The notes under the pieces are model-generated. The model saw only the letters and a program-made list of their open reading frames with translations, made no database searches and was not told where the DNA came from. A stretch of 64,000 bases of DNA from contig NZ_CP134398.1 in NCBI RefSeq assembly GCF_002968335.2, positions 1,364,001-1,428,000 of the forward strand, given 5' to 3'. Origin of the DNA: Mycobacterium sp. ITM-2016-00316 (GTDB taxonomy: Bacteria > Actinomycetota > Actinomycetes > Mycobacteriales > Mycobacteriaceae). Shown here piece after piece: positions 19,639 to 29,602 of this stretch. The translations under genes and the position numbers were made by a program. How positions within the stretch are numbered: position 1 is the first letter of the stretch; every line of letters starts with the position of its first letter.

Positions 19639-20103
19639 CTATTCGTCCTCGGCCGATGGGTCGATGACGTTGGGTTCGACGCCCAGATAGGTGGCTACCT
19701 GAGCCACCAGCACCTCATGTAGTAAATCCGAAAGTTCGTCGGTGTCTTTGGCGCGCCGTTCGATCGGCTTGCGGAACAACACAATTCGCGCCCGCGTGGA
19801 GTTACCGCGGACATCTACCCCGGCTGGGATCAGGCGGGCAAGCGCGATCGGGCCGTCGGCGACAACCTCCGGCGGCCACTGCACACTGTCGGGATCCTTG
19901 GGTGCGATGCGCGGTATCTCGTCGACCGCCACATCCAATGTCGAGACCCGTTGGTGCCACCGTCGCTCGATCGGCTCATAGGCCTCCAGCACCGCCATGT
20001 CGAATCGCTCGGCCCGGCTGCGCCAGCCCGGCACCGTCGGCGGCAACAGCGATCCGCGCATGCCACGGCCGCGTCGGGATCCCCGATGCTTACGCTGCGC
20101 CAC
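19639..20103 (-). CDS. metallopeptidase-family protein with degenerate zinc motif
   Basis: 154 residues, matching the actinobacterial zincin-like family (PF06262-type, Rv3259 in M. tuberculosis). The basic N-terminus RKHRGSRRGRGMRG is followed by the family core. Where zincins have HExxH, this protein reads LHEVLVAQVATYLG, so the first His and Glu remain but the second His is a Val. A proteolytic role is therefore doubtful. It is divergent from the DUF3499 gene. Confidence 0.75.
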   Translation of the reverse strand: MAQRKHRGSRRGRGMRGSLLPPTVPGWRSRAERFDMAVLEAYEPIERRWHQRVSTLDVAVDEIPRIAPKDPDSVQWPPEVVADGPIALARLIPAGVDVRGNSTRARIVLFRKPIERRAKDTDELSDLLHEVLVAQVATYLGVEPNVIDPSAEDE

Positions 20104-20191
20104 GCAGGAGATGGTAACGGTTGGAGATCGGGCGCCGCGGCGCGCGCGTGTCCGGAGGCCCGCGGCGTCGCCGCACGATAATCTTCCCTGC

Positions 20192-20623
20192 GTGAACGTT
20201 CCCCGTCGCTGCTGCAGGCCCGGGTGCCCGCACTACGCCGTGGCGACGCTGACCTTCGTCTATTCGGACTCGACAGCCGTCGTCGGACCTCTGGCGACCG
20301 TGTCTGAGCCGCATTCCTGGGATTTGTGTGTCGTACACGCCGGTCGGATCACCGCGCCCCGTGGATGGGAGCTGGTCCGCCACGCCGGGCCGCTGCCGAC
20401 TCATCCCGACGAGGACGATCTGGTCGCCCTCGCCGACGCGGTCCGTGAGGGGCGCGAAGGCGTGCAGGCTCTGGTGAACGGCGTGACCGCCGGATTCTCC
20501 GACCCCTCGACCGGGCTGCCCGGTGGCTCGCTGATGGCCCCGCCGGTGCATCGCCCGGAACCCAATGGCCGCCGTCGCGGCCACCTCCGGGTGCTCCCGG
20601 ACCCGGAGCCGAACTCCGAGTAG
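20192..20623 (+). CDS. DUF3499 family protein
   Basis: 143 residues, an actinobacterial conserved protein (Rv3258c). The N-terminus has a CCRPGC cluster and a later C (WDLCVVH) with H, plausibly a small zinc site. The C-terminal part is Pro/Arg-rich and low complexity. Function unknown. The GTG at 20192 follows TAATCT (20179-20184) by 7 nt, a leaderless pattern, which decides the start over the longer upstream frame. Precedes the phosphomannomutase gene. Confidence 0.82.
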   Translation: MNVPRRCCRPGCPHYAVATLTFVYSDSTAVVGPLATVSEPHSWDLCVVHAGRITAPRGWELVRHAGPLPTHPDEDDLVALADAVREGREGVQALVNGVTAGFSDPSTGLPGGSLMAPPVHRPEPNGRRRGHLRVLPDPEPNSE

Positions 20624-20768
20624 TTCCGGCCCACACCCGTCGCCGGAAGCACCCCGGTCGGCCGTTTTGCGCGCGCTCACGGGACCTGCGGCGGCCGTCG
20701 TGTCGAGACACTAGGCTGAGTGGGCAGAGCAGTTCCCGATTCCCCGTACACAGAGAGCGAGGAGAGCC

Positions 20769-22229
20769 ATGTCTCGGTCCGCTGAGGCTGTCCACGCTGT
20801 CATCAAGGCCTATGACGTGCGGGGCCTGGTCGGAGAACAGATCGACGACGCATTCGTCCGCGACGTCGGCGGTGCATTCGCCCGCCTGGTGCGCGACGAG
20901 GGCTTCGGCGGGCTGGGGGTACCTCCCGCTCGCGGGAGAGAGCGCAGCGACACGGGGAACGGGTCAGCCAGACCCGTCGACACCGTGGTGATCGGACATG
21001 ACATGCGGGCCAGTTCGCCGGCACTGTCCAACGCGTTCGCCGAGGGCGTCATCGCCCAGGGGCTCGACGTGGTCCGGATCGGGCTGGCCTCGACCGACCA
21101 GCTGTATTTCGCCTCGGGTCTGCTGGACTGCCCGGGTGCGATGTTCACCGCCAGCCACAACCCGGCCGCCTACAACGGCATCAAGCTGTGTCGCGCGGGC
21201 GCCAAGCCGGTCGGCAAGGACACTGGCCTGCTGATCATCAGCGATGAGGTCATCAACGGGGTGCCCGCCCACGACGGTGCCGCGGGCACCATCACCGATC
21301 GCGATGTCCTCGCCGAATACGGCGATTTCCTGCGCTCGCTGGTCGACCTGTCGGAGCTGCGCCCGCTGCGGGTGGCCGTCGACGCCGGGAACGGCATGGG
21401 TGGCCACACCACCCCCGCGGTGCTCGAGGCGATTCCCGGGATCACGGTGCTGCCGTTGTATTTCGAGCTCGACGGCACCTTCCCCAACCATGAGGCCAAT
21501 CCGCTGGACCCGGCGAACCTCGTCGACCTGCAGGCCCATGTGCTGGCGACCGGAGCCGATATCGGGCTGGCCTTCGATGGTGACGCCGACCGCTGTTTCG
21601 TGGTCGATGAGAAAGGCCTGCCCATCTCGCCGTCCGCGGTGACCGCACTGGTGGCCGGGCGCGAGCTGGGTCGCGAGATCGGTGCCACCGTGATCCACAA
21701 CCTGATCACCTCGCGGGCAGTGCCGGAACTGATCACCGAACGAGGCGGCACCGCGGTGCGCTCACGGGTGGGTCACTCCTATATCAAGGGCCTGATGGCC
21801 GAGACCGGCGCCATCTTCGGTGGCGAGCACTCGGCGCACTACTACTTCCGCGACTTCTGGGGTGCGGACTCGGGCATGCTGGCCGCGCTGCACGTGCTGG
21901 CCGCACTCGGCGAGCAGCAGCGCCCGCTCTCGGAACTGATGGCCGACTACCAGCGCTATGAGGAGTCCGGCGAGATCAACTTCACCGTCGCCGATGCGCC
22001 CGGCTGCGTGGATTCCGTGCTGGCCACTTTCGGCAGTCGTATCCAGTCGCTGGACCATCTCGACGGGGTGACCGTCGATCTCGGCGACGGTCGCTGGTTC
22101 AATCTGCGGACCTCCAACACCGAGCCGCTACTGCGGCTCAATGTGGAGGCCCGCACCAGCGAAGAGGTCGACGAGGTGGTGGAACAGGTGGCGAAACTGA
22201 TTGCCGCGCGCGGCGAGTCGGCGCCGTGA
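20769..22229 (+). CDS. manB: phosphomannomutase/phosphoglucomutase with an in-frame repeat insertion
   Basis: Interconverts mannose-6-P and mannose-1-P for GDP-mannose synthesis. Phosphohexomutase landmarks: phosphoserine loop TASHNPAAYNGIK (about residue 127), metal loop DGDADRC (about 272-278), GGEHSAH (sugar loop) and C-terminal RTSNTEPLLRLN. At 486 residues it is longer than the remembered M. tuberculosis protein. The excess is a stretch at about residues 46-69 (GFGGLGVPPARGRERSDT and on) encoded by palindromic repeat DNA, between the strand ending LVRDE and VVIGHDMR. The essential domains look intact. tobH overlaps by 4 nt. Corresponds to Rv3257c (pmmA/manB). Confidence 0.92.
   Translation: MSRSAEAVHAVIKAYDVRGLVGEQIDDAFVRDVGGAFARLVRDEGFGGLGVPPARGRERSDTGNGSARPVDTVVIGHDMRASSPALSNAFAEGVIAQGLDVVRIGLASTDQLYFASGLLDCPGAMFTASHNPAAYNGIKLCRAGAKPVGKDTGLLIISDEVINGVPAHDGAAGTITDRDVLAEYGDFLRSLVDLSELRPLRVAVDAGNGMGGHTTPAVLEAIPGITVLPLYFELDGTFPNHEANPLDPANLVDLQAHVLATGADIGLAFDGDADRCFVVDEKGLPISPSAVTALVAGRELGREIGATVIHNLITSRAVPELITERGGTAVRSRVGHSYIKGLMAETGAIFGGEHSAHYYFRDFWGADSGMLAALHVLAALGEQQRPLSELMADYQRYEESGEINFTVADAPGCVDSVLATFGSRIQSLDHLDGVTVDLGDGRWFNLRTSNTEPLLRLNVEARTSEEVDEVVEQVAKLIAARGESAP
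20904..20977 (+). repeat. palindromic repeat inserted in the phosphomannomutase gene
   Basis: Within the extra segment, CTCCCGC (20923-20929) pairs with GCGGGAG (20932-20938), and ACGGGTC (20959-20965) with GACCCGT (20971-20977). Between them lies GAGCGCAGCGAC, one base different from GAGCGAAGCGAC found at about 26651 and twice at 37325-37369. The insertion is a multiple of three and leaves the frame open. Confidence 0.65.
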
Positions 22230-23296
22230 CCGCCCGGGCTGCCACCATCGACCTCGACGATGTCGAGGGGTTGCTGGCTGCCGACCGGGAAGGTCTGTTG
22301 CGTGCGTCCGCCATGTCCGGCGCGCAGGTGCGTGCCACCGCGGCGTCCGTCGACGAGGGCGCGCTGGAGCTGCTTCGCTCGGACATCCCACCCCGCACGC
22401 TGATCTGGGTCGCCGACGGCGGTCCGGCACGCGCGGCGGGCACGCTGCTGTCGGCCGCCCTCGGGGCGGCCAGCGGGGTTCCGATCGTGGTGGCCTCCGA
22501 GTTGCCGCCGTGGACCGGTGCGCTGGATGTCGTGGTGGTGGCCGGTGCCGACGCGGGTGATCCCGTGCTGGTGACGGCCGCGGCCACCGGTGTGCGCCGC
22601 GGGGCGCGGGTCGTGCTCGTCGCGCCGCATGAAGGACCGCTGCGCGATGTGACGGCCGGTCGGGCGGCGGTGCTGGCCCCGCGGCTGCCGGTGCCCGACG
22701 AATTCGGATTGACCCGATATCTGGCCGCCGGTGTGGCGGTGCTGGCCTTCGTCGACACCGCGGTCCGGGTGGACATCGAGGCGTTGGCCGACGAACTGGA
22801 CGCCGAGGCGCTGCGCAACAGCGCGTCGCGCGAGCTGTTCACCAACCCGGCCAAGAGTCTGGCCGAGCGACTGGCCGGACGCGAGGTGGTGCTGGCGGGG
22901 GACAGCGAGGCGACGCTGGCGCTGGCCCAGCACAGCGCGGCGGTGCTGCTGCGGGTCGCGCGTCAGGTGGTGGCCGCGGTCGGTCTGACCGATGCGCTGG
23001 GCGCGCTGAGCCCGCTGAACATCGCGCCGGTCGACTACGAGACCGCGCTGTTCCACGACGAGGAACTCGACGGCCCGCTGCCGTCGCGGGTGCGCACCGT
23101 GGTGTTGACCTCCGATGAGCAACGGCCGGTGGTGGTGGCACGCACCGAAGGTTTCGCCGACCTGGATGTGGTCAGCGCCGACGATGTGCCCGACAGTGCG
23201 ACCAAGGTCGGCGGTGTGCGTCCCGAGCAGCAGTTGGCGACGGTGGCGGTGCGCATGGAGATGACGGCCGTGTACCTACGACTGGTGCGAGGTTGA
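22226..23296 (+). CDS. TobH-like protein (SIS-like fold)
   Basis: 356 residues, the conserved mycobacterial neighbour of phosphomannomutase (Rv3256c, called TobH). The sequence reads like a sugar-isomerase (SIS) architecture: TLIWVADGGPARAAGTLLSAAL and VVVVAGADAGDPVLVTAAATGVRRGARVVLVAP look like the two halves of a phosphosugar-binding strand-loop. No catalytic role is established. It overlaps the mutase stop by 4 nt (GTGA), and manA begins 4 nt after its stop, so all three are one operon for mannose metabolism. Confidence 0.82.
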   Translation: MTARAATIDLDDVEGLLAADREGLLRASAMSGAQVRATAASVDEGALELLRSDIPPRTLIWVADGGPARAAGTLLSAALGAASGVPIVVASELPPWTGALDVVVVAGADAGDPVLVTAAATGVRRGARVVLVAPHEGPLRDVTAGRAAVLAPRLPVPDEFGLTRYLAAGVAVLAFVDTAVRVDIEALADELDAEALRNSASRELFTNPAKSLAERLAGREVVLAGDSEATLALAQHSAAVLLRVARQVVAAVGLTDALGALSPLNIAPVDYETALFHDEELDGPLPSRVRTVVLTSDEQRPVVVARTEGFADLDVVSADDVPDSATKVGGVRPEQQLATVAVRMEMTAVYLRLVRG

Positions 23297-23300
23297 GGGT

Positions 23301-24527
23301 GTGAATCTCCTCCGAGGAGCTGTCCGAAAGTATGCGTGGGGGTCGCGCACAGCGATTGCCGAATTCACCGGAAGGCAAAGTCCCACACAACATCCCGAGG
23401 CGGAGCTGTGGCTGGGCGCGCACCCCGGTGATTCGGCGCATTGTGTGACCGATGACGGTGAGCGCTCGCTGCTGGACATGATCAGCACGGACCCCGAGGG
23501 GCAGCTCGGCGCGGGTTCACGGGCCCGGTTCGGTGATGCGCTGCCGTTTTTGGCCAAGGTGCTGGCGGCCGACGAACCGCTGTCGCTGCAGGCTCATCCG
23601 AGCAGCCAGCAGGCGGTGCACGGATTCGAACGCGAAGAGCGCCTCGGCATTCCGGTGACGGCGCCGACCCGCAATTACCGGGATGCCAGCCACAAGCCGG
23701 AATTGATCGTCGCGCTGGGGCAGTTCGAGGCGCTGGCGGGATTCCGCCCGGCCGCCCGCAGCGCGGAGTTCATGCGTGCGCTGGCGGTGACCGAGCTGGA
23801 TTCCTATATCGCGCTGCTCACGGGTCAGTCCGACGCCGACGGGTTGCGTGCCCTGTTCACCACCTGGATCACCGCGCCGCAGCCCTCACTCGACAAGCTG
23901 GTGCCCGCGGTGCTCGACGGCGCGATCAATTACATCCGATCCGGCGAAACGACCTTTCGGGCCGAGGCGAAGACCATCCTGGAGCTGGGCGAACGTTATC
24001 CCGGCGATGCCGGTGTGCTGGCTGCGATGCTGCTGAACCGCATCACGTTGCAGCCCGGTCAGGGCATCTATCTGCCGGCCGGCAATCTGCACGCCTACCT
24101 GCACGGGGTCGGTGTCGAAGTGATGGCGAACTCGGACAATGTGCTGCGCGGCGGGTTGACGCCCAAGCACGTGGATGTGCCCGAACTGCTGCGGGTGCTG
24201 GACTTCACTCCCGCCGATGACTCGGTGATCCTGCCGCGACCGATCCGCGACGGGGCCGAACTGGTCTATGACACCCCGGCGCCGGAGTTTGCGGTGTCGG
24301 TGCTGCAGGTGACCGATGACCAGGTCGGCCACGAGGTTGACGCGCCCGCCGAACATGACGGGCCGCAGGTGCTGTTGTGCACCGAGGGCGCGGTGCAGGT
24401 GCGTGCCAAGGCCGGCGCGGTGAGCCTGGAGCGCGGCGCCGCCGCCTGGGTGGCCGCCGACGACGGGCCGGTGCGGTTGCTGGCCGCCCAACCATCGAAG
24501 GTGTTCCGCGTGACGGTGGGTTCGTGA
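23301..24527 (+). CDS. manA: mannose-6-phosphate isomerase
   Basis: Type I zinc-dependent phosphomannose isomerase converting fructose-6-P to mannose-6-P. Zinc-binding cupin motifs: LQAHPSSQQAVHGF (QxH), DASHKPELIVAL (xHKPE) and the active-site YLPAGNLHAYLHG. 408 residues, standard length. It starts with GTG just after tobH. With manB and manC in the same window it completes the route from fructose-6-P to GDP-mannose. Confidence 0.95.
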   Translation: MNLLRGAVRKYAWGSRTAIAEFTGRQSPTQHPEAELWLGAHPGDSAHCVTDDGERSLLDMISTDPEGQLGAGSRARFGDALPFLAKVLAADEPLSLQAHPSSQQAVHGFEREERLGIPVTAPTRNYRDASHKPELIVALGQFEALAGFRPAARSAEFMRALAVTELDSYIALLTGQSDADGLRALFTTWITAPQPSLDKLVPAVLDGAINYIRSGETTFRAEAKTILELGERYPGDAGVLAAMLLNRITLQPGQGIYLPAGNLHAYLHGVGVEVMANSDNVLRGGLTPKHVDVPELLRVLDFTPADDSVILPRPIRDGAELVYDTPAPEFAVSVLQVTDDQVGHEVDAPAEHDGPQVLLCTEGAVQVRAKAGAVSLERGAAAWVAADDGPVRLLAAQPSKVFRVTVGS

Positions 24528-24559
24528 TGTTTCCGACCGTTGCGACAATCCAGGCGTGA

Positions 24560-24958
24560 TCAATCCATCGGATACGGATGGTCTGAATCAACCTCGTAGC
24601 AGATGGCGAACGGCTTGTTGGTGATGAACAAAAAGGTGACATCGTTATCGGCGGTGGCTCCGTGTTCCATCCAGCCGCCCTCCGGGAACCAGACGAAATT
24701 CCCCGGGCCGTATTGACCCTTGTGGGTGTTCAGTACGCCGTCGAGCACGTACATCCCGTGCCCGTGGGTGTGGGTGTGCCAGACATTGGTGAAACCCGCT
24801 GCGTAGCGCAACAGGAACACCTGCATGCCGGTCTCGGGGTCGGAGAACAGCTCTTTCGACGGAATCTCGGCGCCGATCTGTGGCACCACGAATGTGTCCC
24901 ACGGCATCCGGCTGGAGTCGGCGACGGTCAGCTCGATCTGATTTGACGGCGTATTCAA
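24560..24958 (-). CDS. cupin domain protein
   Basis: 132-residue single cupin barrel. Motif 1 is VWHTHTHGHGMYVLDG with metal-binding histidines and motif 2 is NFVWFPEGGWMEHGA. Such small ChrR-like or dioxygenase-like cupins bind a metal; the substrate cannot be read. TTG 24958 has AGAGGA seven nt upstream and is preferred; the frame stays open to a TTG at 24979 with no ribosome site. It lies back to back with the alkane operon, possibly in an unrelated transcription unit. Confidence 0.72.
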   Translation of the reverse strand: MNTPSNQIELTVADSSRMPWDTFVVPQIGAEIPSKELFSDPETGMQVFLLRYAAGFTNVWHTHTHGHGMYVLDGVLNTHKGQYGPGNFVWFPEGGWMEHGATADNDVTFLFITNKPFAICYEVDSDHPYPMD

Positions 24959-25264
24959 CGGTGTGTCCTCTCTTGCCAACCACGCCGATTGCGCGGCTAC
25001 CGAGAAAAGTACAAACGAGCCGTTTCATGTTGGTAATCGATGGATTACACGTCGATATCTCGGATGACGGCGGCATGAACCGGCTGCCCGGCGCGTGCGG
25101 TTGGACCCGCAGGGCGGCGCCGAGCGGACACGGTCGGGGGAATGACCGTCACGGGGCCGGTTAAGACATGACGGATTTACATCATATGCCGATTTGTCTA
25201 GATAACGGACAAAGCATGGTCTATAGTCCAATGAAGTAGTGATGGCACTCACAGGAGGTGGCTG
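24959..25264. other. cupin-alkB divergent regulatory region
   Basis: 306 bp without a credible gene. It contains a palindrome GTAATC-GATG-GATTAC (25033-25048), 75 bp upstream of the cupin start and so a candidate operator. The alkB promoter and inverted repeat (25176-25213) are listed separately. Confidence 0.55.
25176..25213 (+). promoter_or_regulatory. alkB promoter with overlapping inverted repeat
   Basis: TTTACA (25176-25181), a 17-bp spacer, then TAGATA (25199-25204) form a promoter. An inverted repeat TTTGTC (25193-25198) and GACAAA (25208-25213) brackets the -10 box, an ideal place for repression. The last gene of the operon encodes a TetR-type regulator, so AlkX is the natural candidate ligand. 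The SD AGGAGGT lies 6 nt before the alkB ATG. Confidence 0.6.
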
Positions 25265-26491
25265 ATGACATCGCAGATCGATGTGGACGGGCAGAATGCG
25301 CCGGCGGTCGAATGGCGGGATCGCAAGCGTTATCTGTGGTTGATGGGTCTGATCGTGCCCACGGCGGTGCTGATGATGCTGCCGATCGTCTGGGCGCTCA
25401 ATCAGCTCGGCTGGCACGCGGCCGCGCAGGTTCCGTTCTGGATCGGGCCGATCCTGGTGTACCTCGTGCTGCCCCTGCTGGACCGACGGTTCGGGCCCGA
25501 CGGCGAGAACCCGCCCGATGAGCTGACGGAGCGGCTGGAGAACGACAAGTACTACCGGTACTGCACCTACAGCTTCATCCCATTCCAGTATCTGACTCTG
25601 GTGCTGGGCGCCTACCTGTTCACCGCGTCGGATCTGAGCTGGCTGGGCTTTGACGGCTCACTGGGCTGGCCTGCGAAGATCGGTCTGGCGCTATCGGTCG
25701 GCATGATGGGTGGTGTCGGCATCAACACCGCGCACGAGATGGGCCACAAGAAGGAGTCCATCGAGCGCTGGCTGGGCAAGATCACCCTGGCGCAGACCTG
25801 TTACGGGCACTTCTTCATCGAGCACAACCGCGGCCACCATGTGCGGGTGGCCACCCCGGAGGATCCCGCCTCGGCGCGCTTCGGCGAGACGTTCTGGGAG
25901 TTCCTGCCGCGCAGCGTGTGGGGCAGCCTGAAGTCCTCATGGGAGCTGGAGGCCAAGCGACTGGAGCGTGCCGGCAAGAGCAAGTGGCACTGGTCCAACG
26001 ATGTGCTCAACGCCTGGGCGATGTCGGTGGTGCTCTACGGCGCGATCTTCGCGATCTTCGGTGTCGCCGTCGTTCCCTACGTCGTCATCTCCGTGTTCTT
26101 CGGCTTCTCCCTGCTCGAAACGGTGAACTACCTGGAGCACTACGGCCTGCTGCGGCAGAAGACCGCCAGCGGTCGCTACGAACGCTGCGCTCCCGAGCAC
26201 AGCTGGAACTCCGACCACATCGTCACCAACCTGTTCCTCTATCACCTGCAGCGGCACAGTGATCACCATGCCAACCCCACGCGTCGCTACCAGACGCTGC
26301 GCAGCATGGATGGGGCGCCGAACCTACCCAGCGGCTACGCATCGATGATCGGGCTGACCTACTTCCCACCGCTGTGGCGCAAGGTGATGGATCACCGCGT
26401 GCTGGCCCACTATGACGGCGATATCACCAGGGTGAACATCCACCCGCGGATGCGCGACAAGGTGCTGGCCAAGTATGGGGCCGACCGGTGA
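25265..26491 (+). CDS. alkB: alkane 1-monooxygenase
   Basis: Integral-membrane di-iron enzyme hydroxylating the terminal carbon of n-alkanes or fatty chains. 408 residues with several hydrophobic helices and the AlkB histidine boxes: HEMGHKK, then HFFIEHNRGHHVRVATPEDPASAR broken over two helices, then YLEHYGLLR, and LQRHSDHHANPTRRYQ. AlkB receives electrons through rubredoxin, encoded by the next two genes. The rubA GTG overlaps the stop by 4 nt. Confidence 0.95.
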   Translation: MTSQIDVDGQNAPAVEWRDRKRYLWLMGLIVPTAVLMMLPIVWALNQLGWHAAAQVPFWIGPILVYLVLPLLDRRFGPDGENPPDELTERLENDKYYRYCTYSFIPFQYLTLVLGAYLFTASDLSWLGFDGSLGWPAKIGLALSVGMMGGVGINTAHEMGHKKESIERWLGKITLAQTCYGHFFIEHNRGHHVRVATPEDPASARFGETFWEFLPRSVWGSLKSSWELEAKRLERAGKSKWHWSNDVLNAWAMSVVLYGAIFAIFGVAVVPYVVISVFFGFSLLETVNYLEHYGLLRQKTASGRYERCAPEHSWNSDHIVTNLFLYHLQRHSDHHANPTRRYQTLRSMDGAPNLPSGYASMIGLTYFPPLWRKVMDHRVLAHYDGDITRVNIHPRMRDKVLAKYGADR

Positions 26492-26670
26492 GCGCCTACC
26501 GCTGCCCCGGCTGCGATTTCGTCTACGACGAGTCCAAAGGCGCTCCGCGCGAGGGCTTTCCGGCCGGCACTGCGTGGGCCGACATTCCCGATGAGTGGCC
26601 CTGTCCGGACTGTGCGGTCCGCGAGAAGGTCGACTTCGAGGTCCACGGCGAGCGAAGCGACGGCACATAG
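26488..26670 (+). CDS. rubA: rubredoxin RubA
   Basis: 60-residue iron protein passing electrons to AlkB. The two CxxC knuckles are CPGCDFVYDE (residue ~6) and CPDCAVREKVDF (residue ~39). The C-terminus GERSDGT is encoded by GAGCGAAGCGAC, the short sequence repeated elsewhere in the window, so the tail may have been added by repeat insertion. The GTG overlaps the alkB stop. Confidence 0.93.
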   Translation: MSAYRCPGCDFVYDESKGAPREGFPAGTAWADIPDEWPCPDCAVREKVDFEVHGERSDGT

Positions 26671-26700
26671 AACCGTCCAGATCAGAGAGGAATCCCGAAC

Positions 26701-26880
26701 ATGGACTACAAACTGTTCGTCTGCGTGCAGTGCGGATTCGAGTACGACGAGGAGAAGGGCTGGCCGGAAGACGGCATCGCCCCGGGCACCCGGTGGGATG
26801 ACATCCCCGAGGACTGGAGCTGCCCGGACTGCGGCGCGGCCAAAACCGATTTCGAGATGATCGAGGTCGCGCGGCCGTGA
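26701..26880 (+). CDS. rubB: rubredoxin RubB
   Basis: 59 residues, shorter than most ORF cut-offs. The reading frame starts [20 protein letters not shown] and has the second knuckle [16 protein letters not shown]. Motifs match the AlkG2-type rubredoxin able to support alkane hydroxylases. Thirty bases separate it from rubA, with an AGAGAGGAAT ribosome site. Its TGA overlaps the next GTG. Confidence 0.95.
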   Translation: MDYKLFVCVQCGFEYDEEKGWPEDGIAPGTRWDDIPEDWSCPDCGAAKTDFEMIEVARP

Positions 26881-27554
26881 CACTCGCCGCAAGAGCCCCG
26901 CGAAGCTATAGGGTCGCGGCTATGAGCGCACCCTCGCCCCGGCGTACGGCGCAGCGCGTGCCCTACGCCGAGGCTTCGCGGGTGCTGTTGCGTGACTCGA
27001 TCCTCGATGGCATGCGAGACATGCTGCTGGTCCGGGACTGGTCCTCGATCACCCTCACCGATGTGGCCCGGGCGGCCGGCATCAGCCGGCAGACCATCTA
27101 CAACGAGTTCGGATCGCGACAGGGCCTGGCCGAGGGGTACGCCCTGCGGCTGGCAGATCGGCTGGTCAACGCCGTCGACGCCGCGATCAACAACAACATC
27201 GGCCGCGTCTATGAGGCCTTCCTGGAAGGCTTTCGTGCCTTTTTCATGGAATCCGCCTCCGATCCACTGGTGATCTCGCTGCTCAACGGGGAAGCCAAGC
27301 CCGATCTGCTGCAGATCATCACCACCGACAGCGGTCCGATCATCACCCGGTGCTCGCAACGGCTGACCGAGACCTTCCAGAACAGCTGGATGAAGGCCTC
27401 AGACGAGGACGCCGGGGTGCTGGCCCGCGCCATCGTCCGCCTGGCGATGAGCTATGTCTCCATGCCGCCGGAAGCCGACCACGATGTGGCCATGGATCTG
27501 GCCAGGCTGATGACGCCGTTCGCAGAGCGGTACGGAGTGATCGAGGCGCCGTAA
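26877..27554 (+). CDS. alkX: TetR family regulator AlkX
   Basis: 225 residues. The TetR DNA-binding domain is clear: [33 protein letters not shown]. The rest is the effector domain. GTG 26877 overlaps the rubB stop by 4 nt; ATG 26922 ([12 protein letters not shown]) is an equally plausible start because the first residues are low-complexity. Position at the operon end with alkB-rubA-rubB suggests feedback repression through the inverted repeat at 25193-25213. Confidence 0.9.
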   Translation: MTLAARAPRSYRVAAMSAPSPRRTAQRVPYAEASRVLLRDSILDGMRDMLLVRDWSSITLTDVARAAGISRQTIYNEFGSRQGLAEGYALRLADRLVNAVDAAINNNIGRVYEAFLEGFRAFFMESASDPLVISLLNGEAKPDLLQIITTDSGPIITRCSQRLTETFQNSWMKASDEDAGVLARAIVRLAMSYVSMPPEADHDVAMDLARLMTPFAERYGVIEAP

Positions 27555-27578
27555 CCGGAGCGGCTCTGCCCGCCGCGA

Positions 27579-27867
27579 TCACCCGAGCCGGCCGGCAGGC
27601 TGCTCGTCGCGCCGTCGGCCGCCCCGGTCGACCACGATGGTCAGCACCATCAACCACAGGATGGCCCGCTCGCCGAAGAGGGACACCGTGATGACGGCCG
27701 CGGACAACGAGACGACGTTGCCCGCGTGATTCCACACCTCGTTGCGGGCGACCTGGCCGGCCCAGATCGTCGCGGGCATCGGCGAGAACGAAGTTCAGTG
27801 CGCCCAGCGCCAGCAGTGACCTGGTCAGACCAGGCGACTCTCCGGGCGCCACATCGCGCCCCTTCAT
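27579..27867 (-). pseudogene. remnant of an MFS transporter
   Basis: Two pieces of one transporter family are joined with a frameshift. From the ATG at 27867 the frame reads MKGRDVAPGESPGLTRSL and NFVLADARDDLG, matching the N-terminus of MFS proteins that have a LADxRDGLG stretch. A different frame then reads RNEVWNHAGNVVSLSAAVI and RAILWLMVLTIVVD, which in intact relatives lies much later (RNExxNHAGN). Most of the N-terminal half is missing. Nothing suggests expression. Confidence 0.65.
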
Positions 27868-28130
27868 CCCGTTCGGCGAGGCGGTGTACCCCAGGACGCC
27901 TGTGTGCCAAACAGTGCCGATGGCGGTGCGACTACGGCGTTCGCTAAGCTGACCACGGACCCCTTGGCTGGCAGAGCGCGCTTGGCGCCTGTCCCGCGAG
28001 CCCGCAGGCCGGGGGAGTCGGCACGGGAGTCCGTGTGTGGCCGCGCAGTATCTCAGGCCGCCCGGCCCGTGCACTCACAGGCAAAAGGCAGGTCGCCGCC
28101 CGGCGGCCGACAGGTAACAAGGGGCTCTAC
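27868..28130 (+). other. sahH upstream leader
   Basis: 263 bp of GC-rich non-coding DNA. A -10-like TAAGCT lies at 27945-27950, which would give an approximately 174-nt leader. Short hairpins are possible (CACGG-GAGT-CCGTG near 28030). I looked for SAH and SAM-IV riboswitch signatures and did not recognise either. Confidence 0.45.
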
Positions 28131-29597
<1,467 letters not shown>

Positions 29598-29602
29598 TCA
29601 CC

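Noticed and set aside
20901..20980. Sequencing error or frameshift in phosphomannomutase
   Set aside because: The extra segment keeps frame and is made of palindromic repeat DNA, so insertion is the better explanation.
27868..28130. SAH or SAM-IV riboswitch ahead of sahH
   Set aside because: The leader is long and GC-rich, but I could not match the conserved core sequences of either class.
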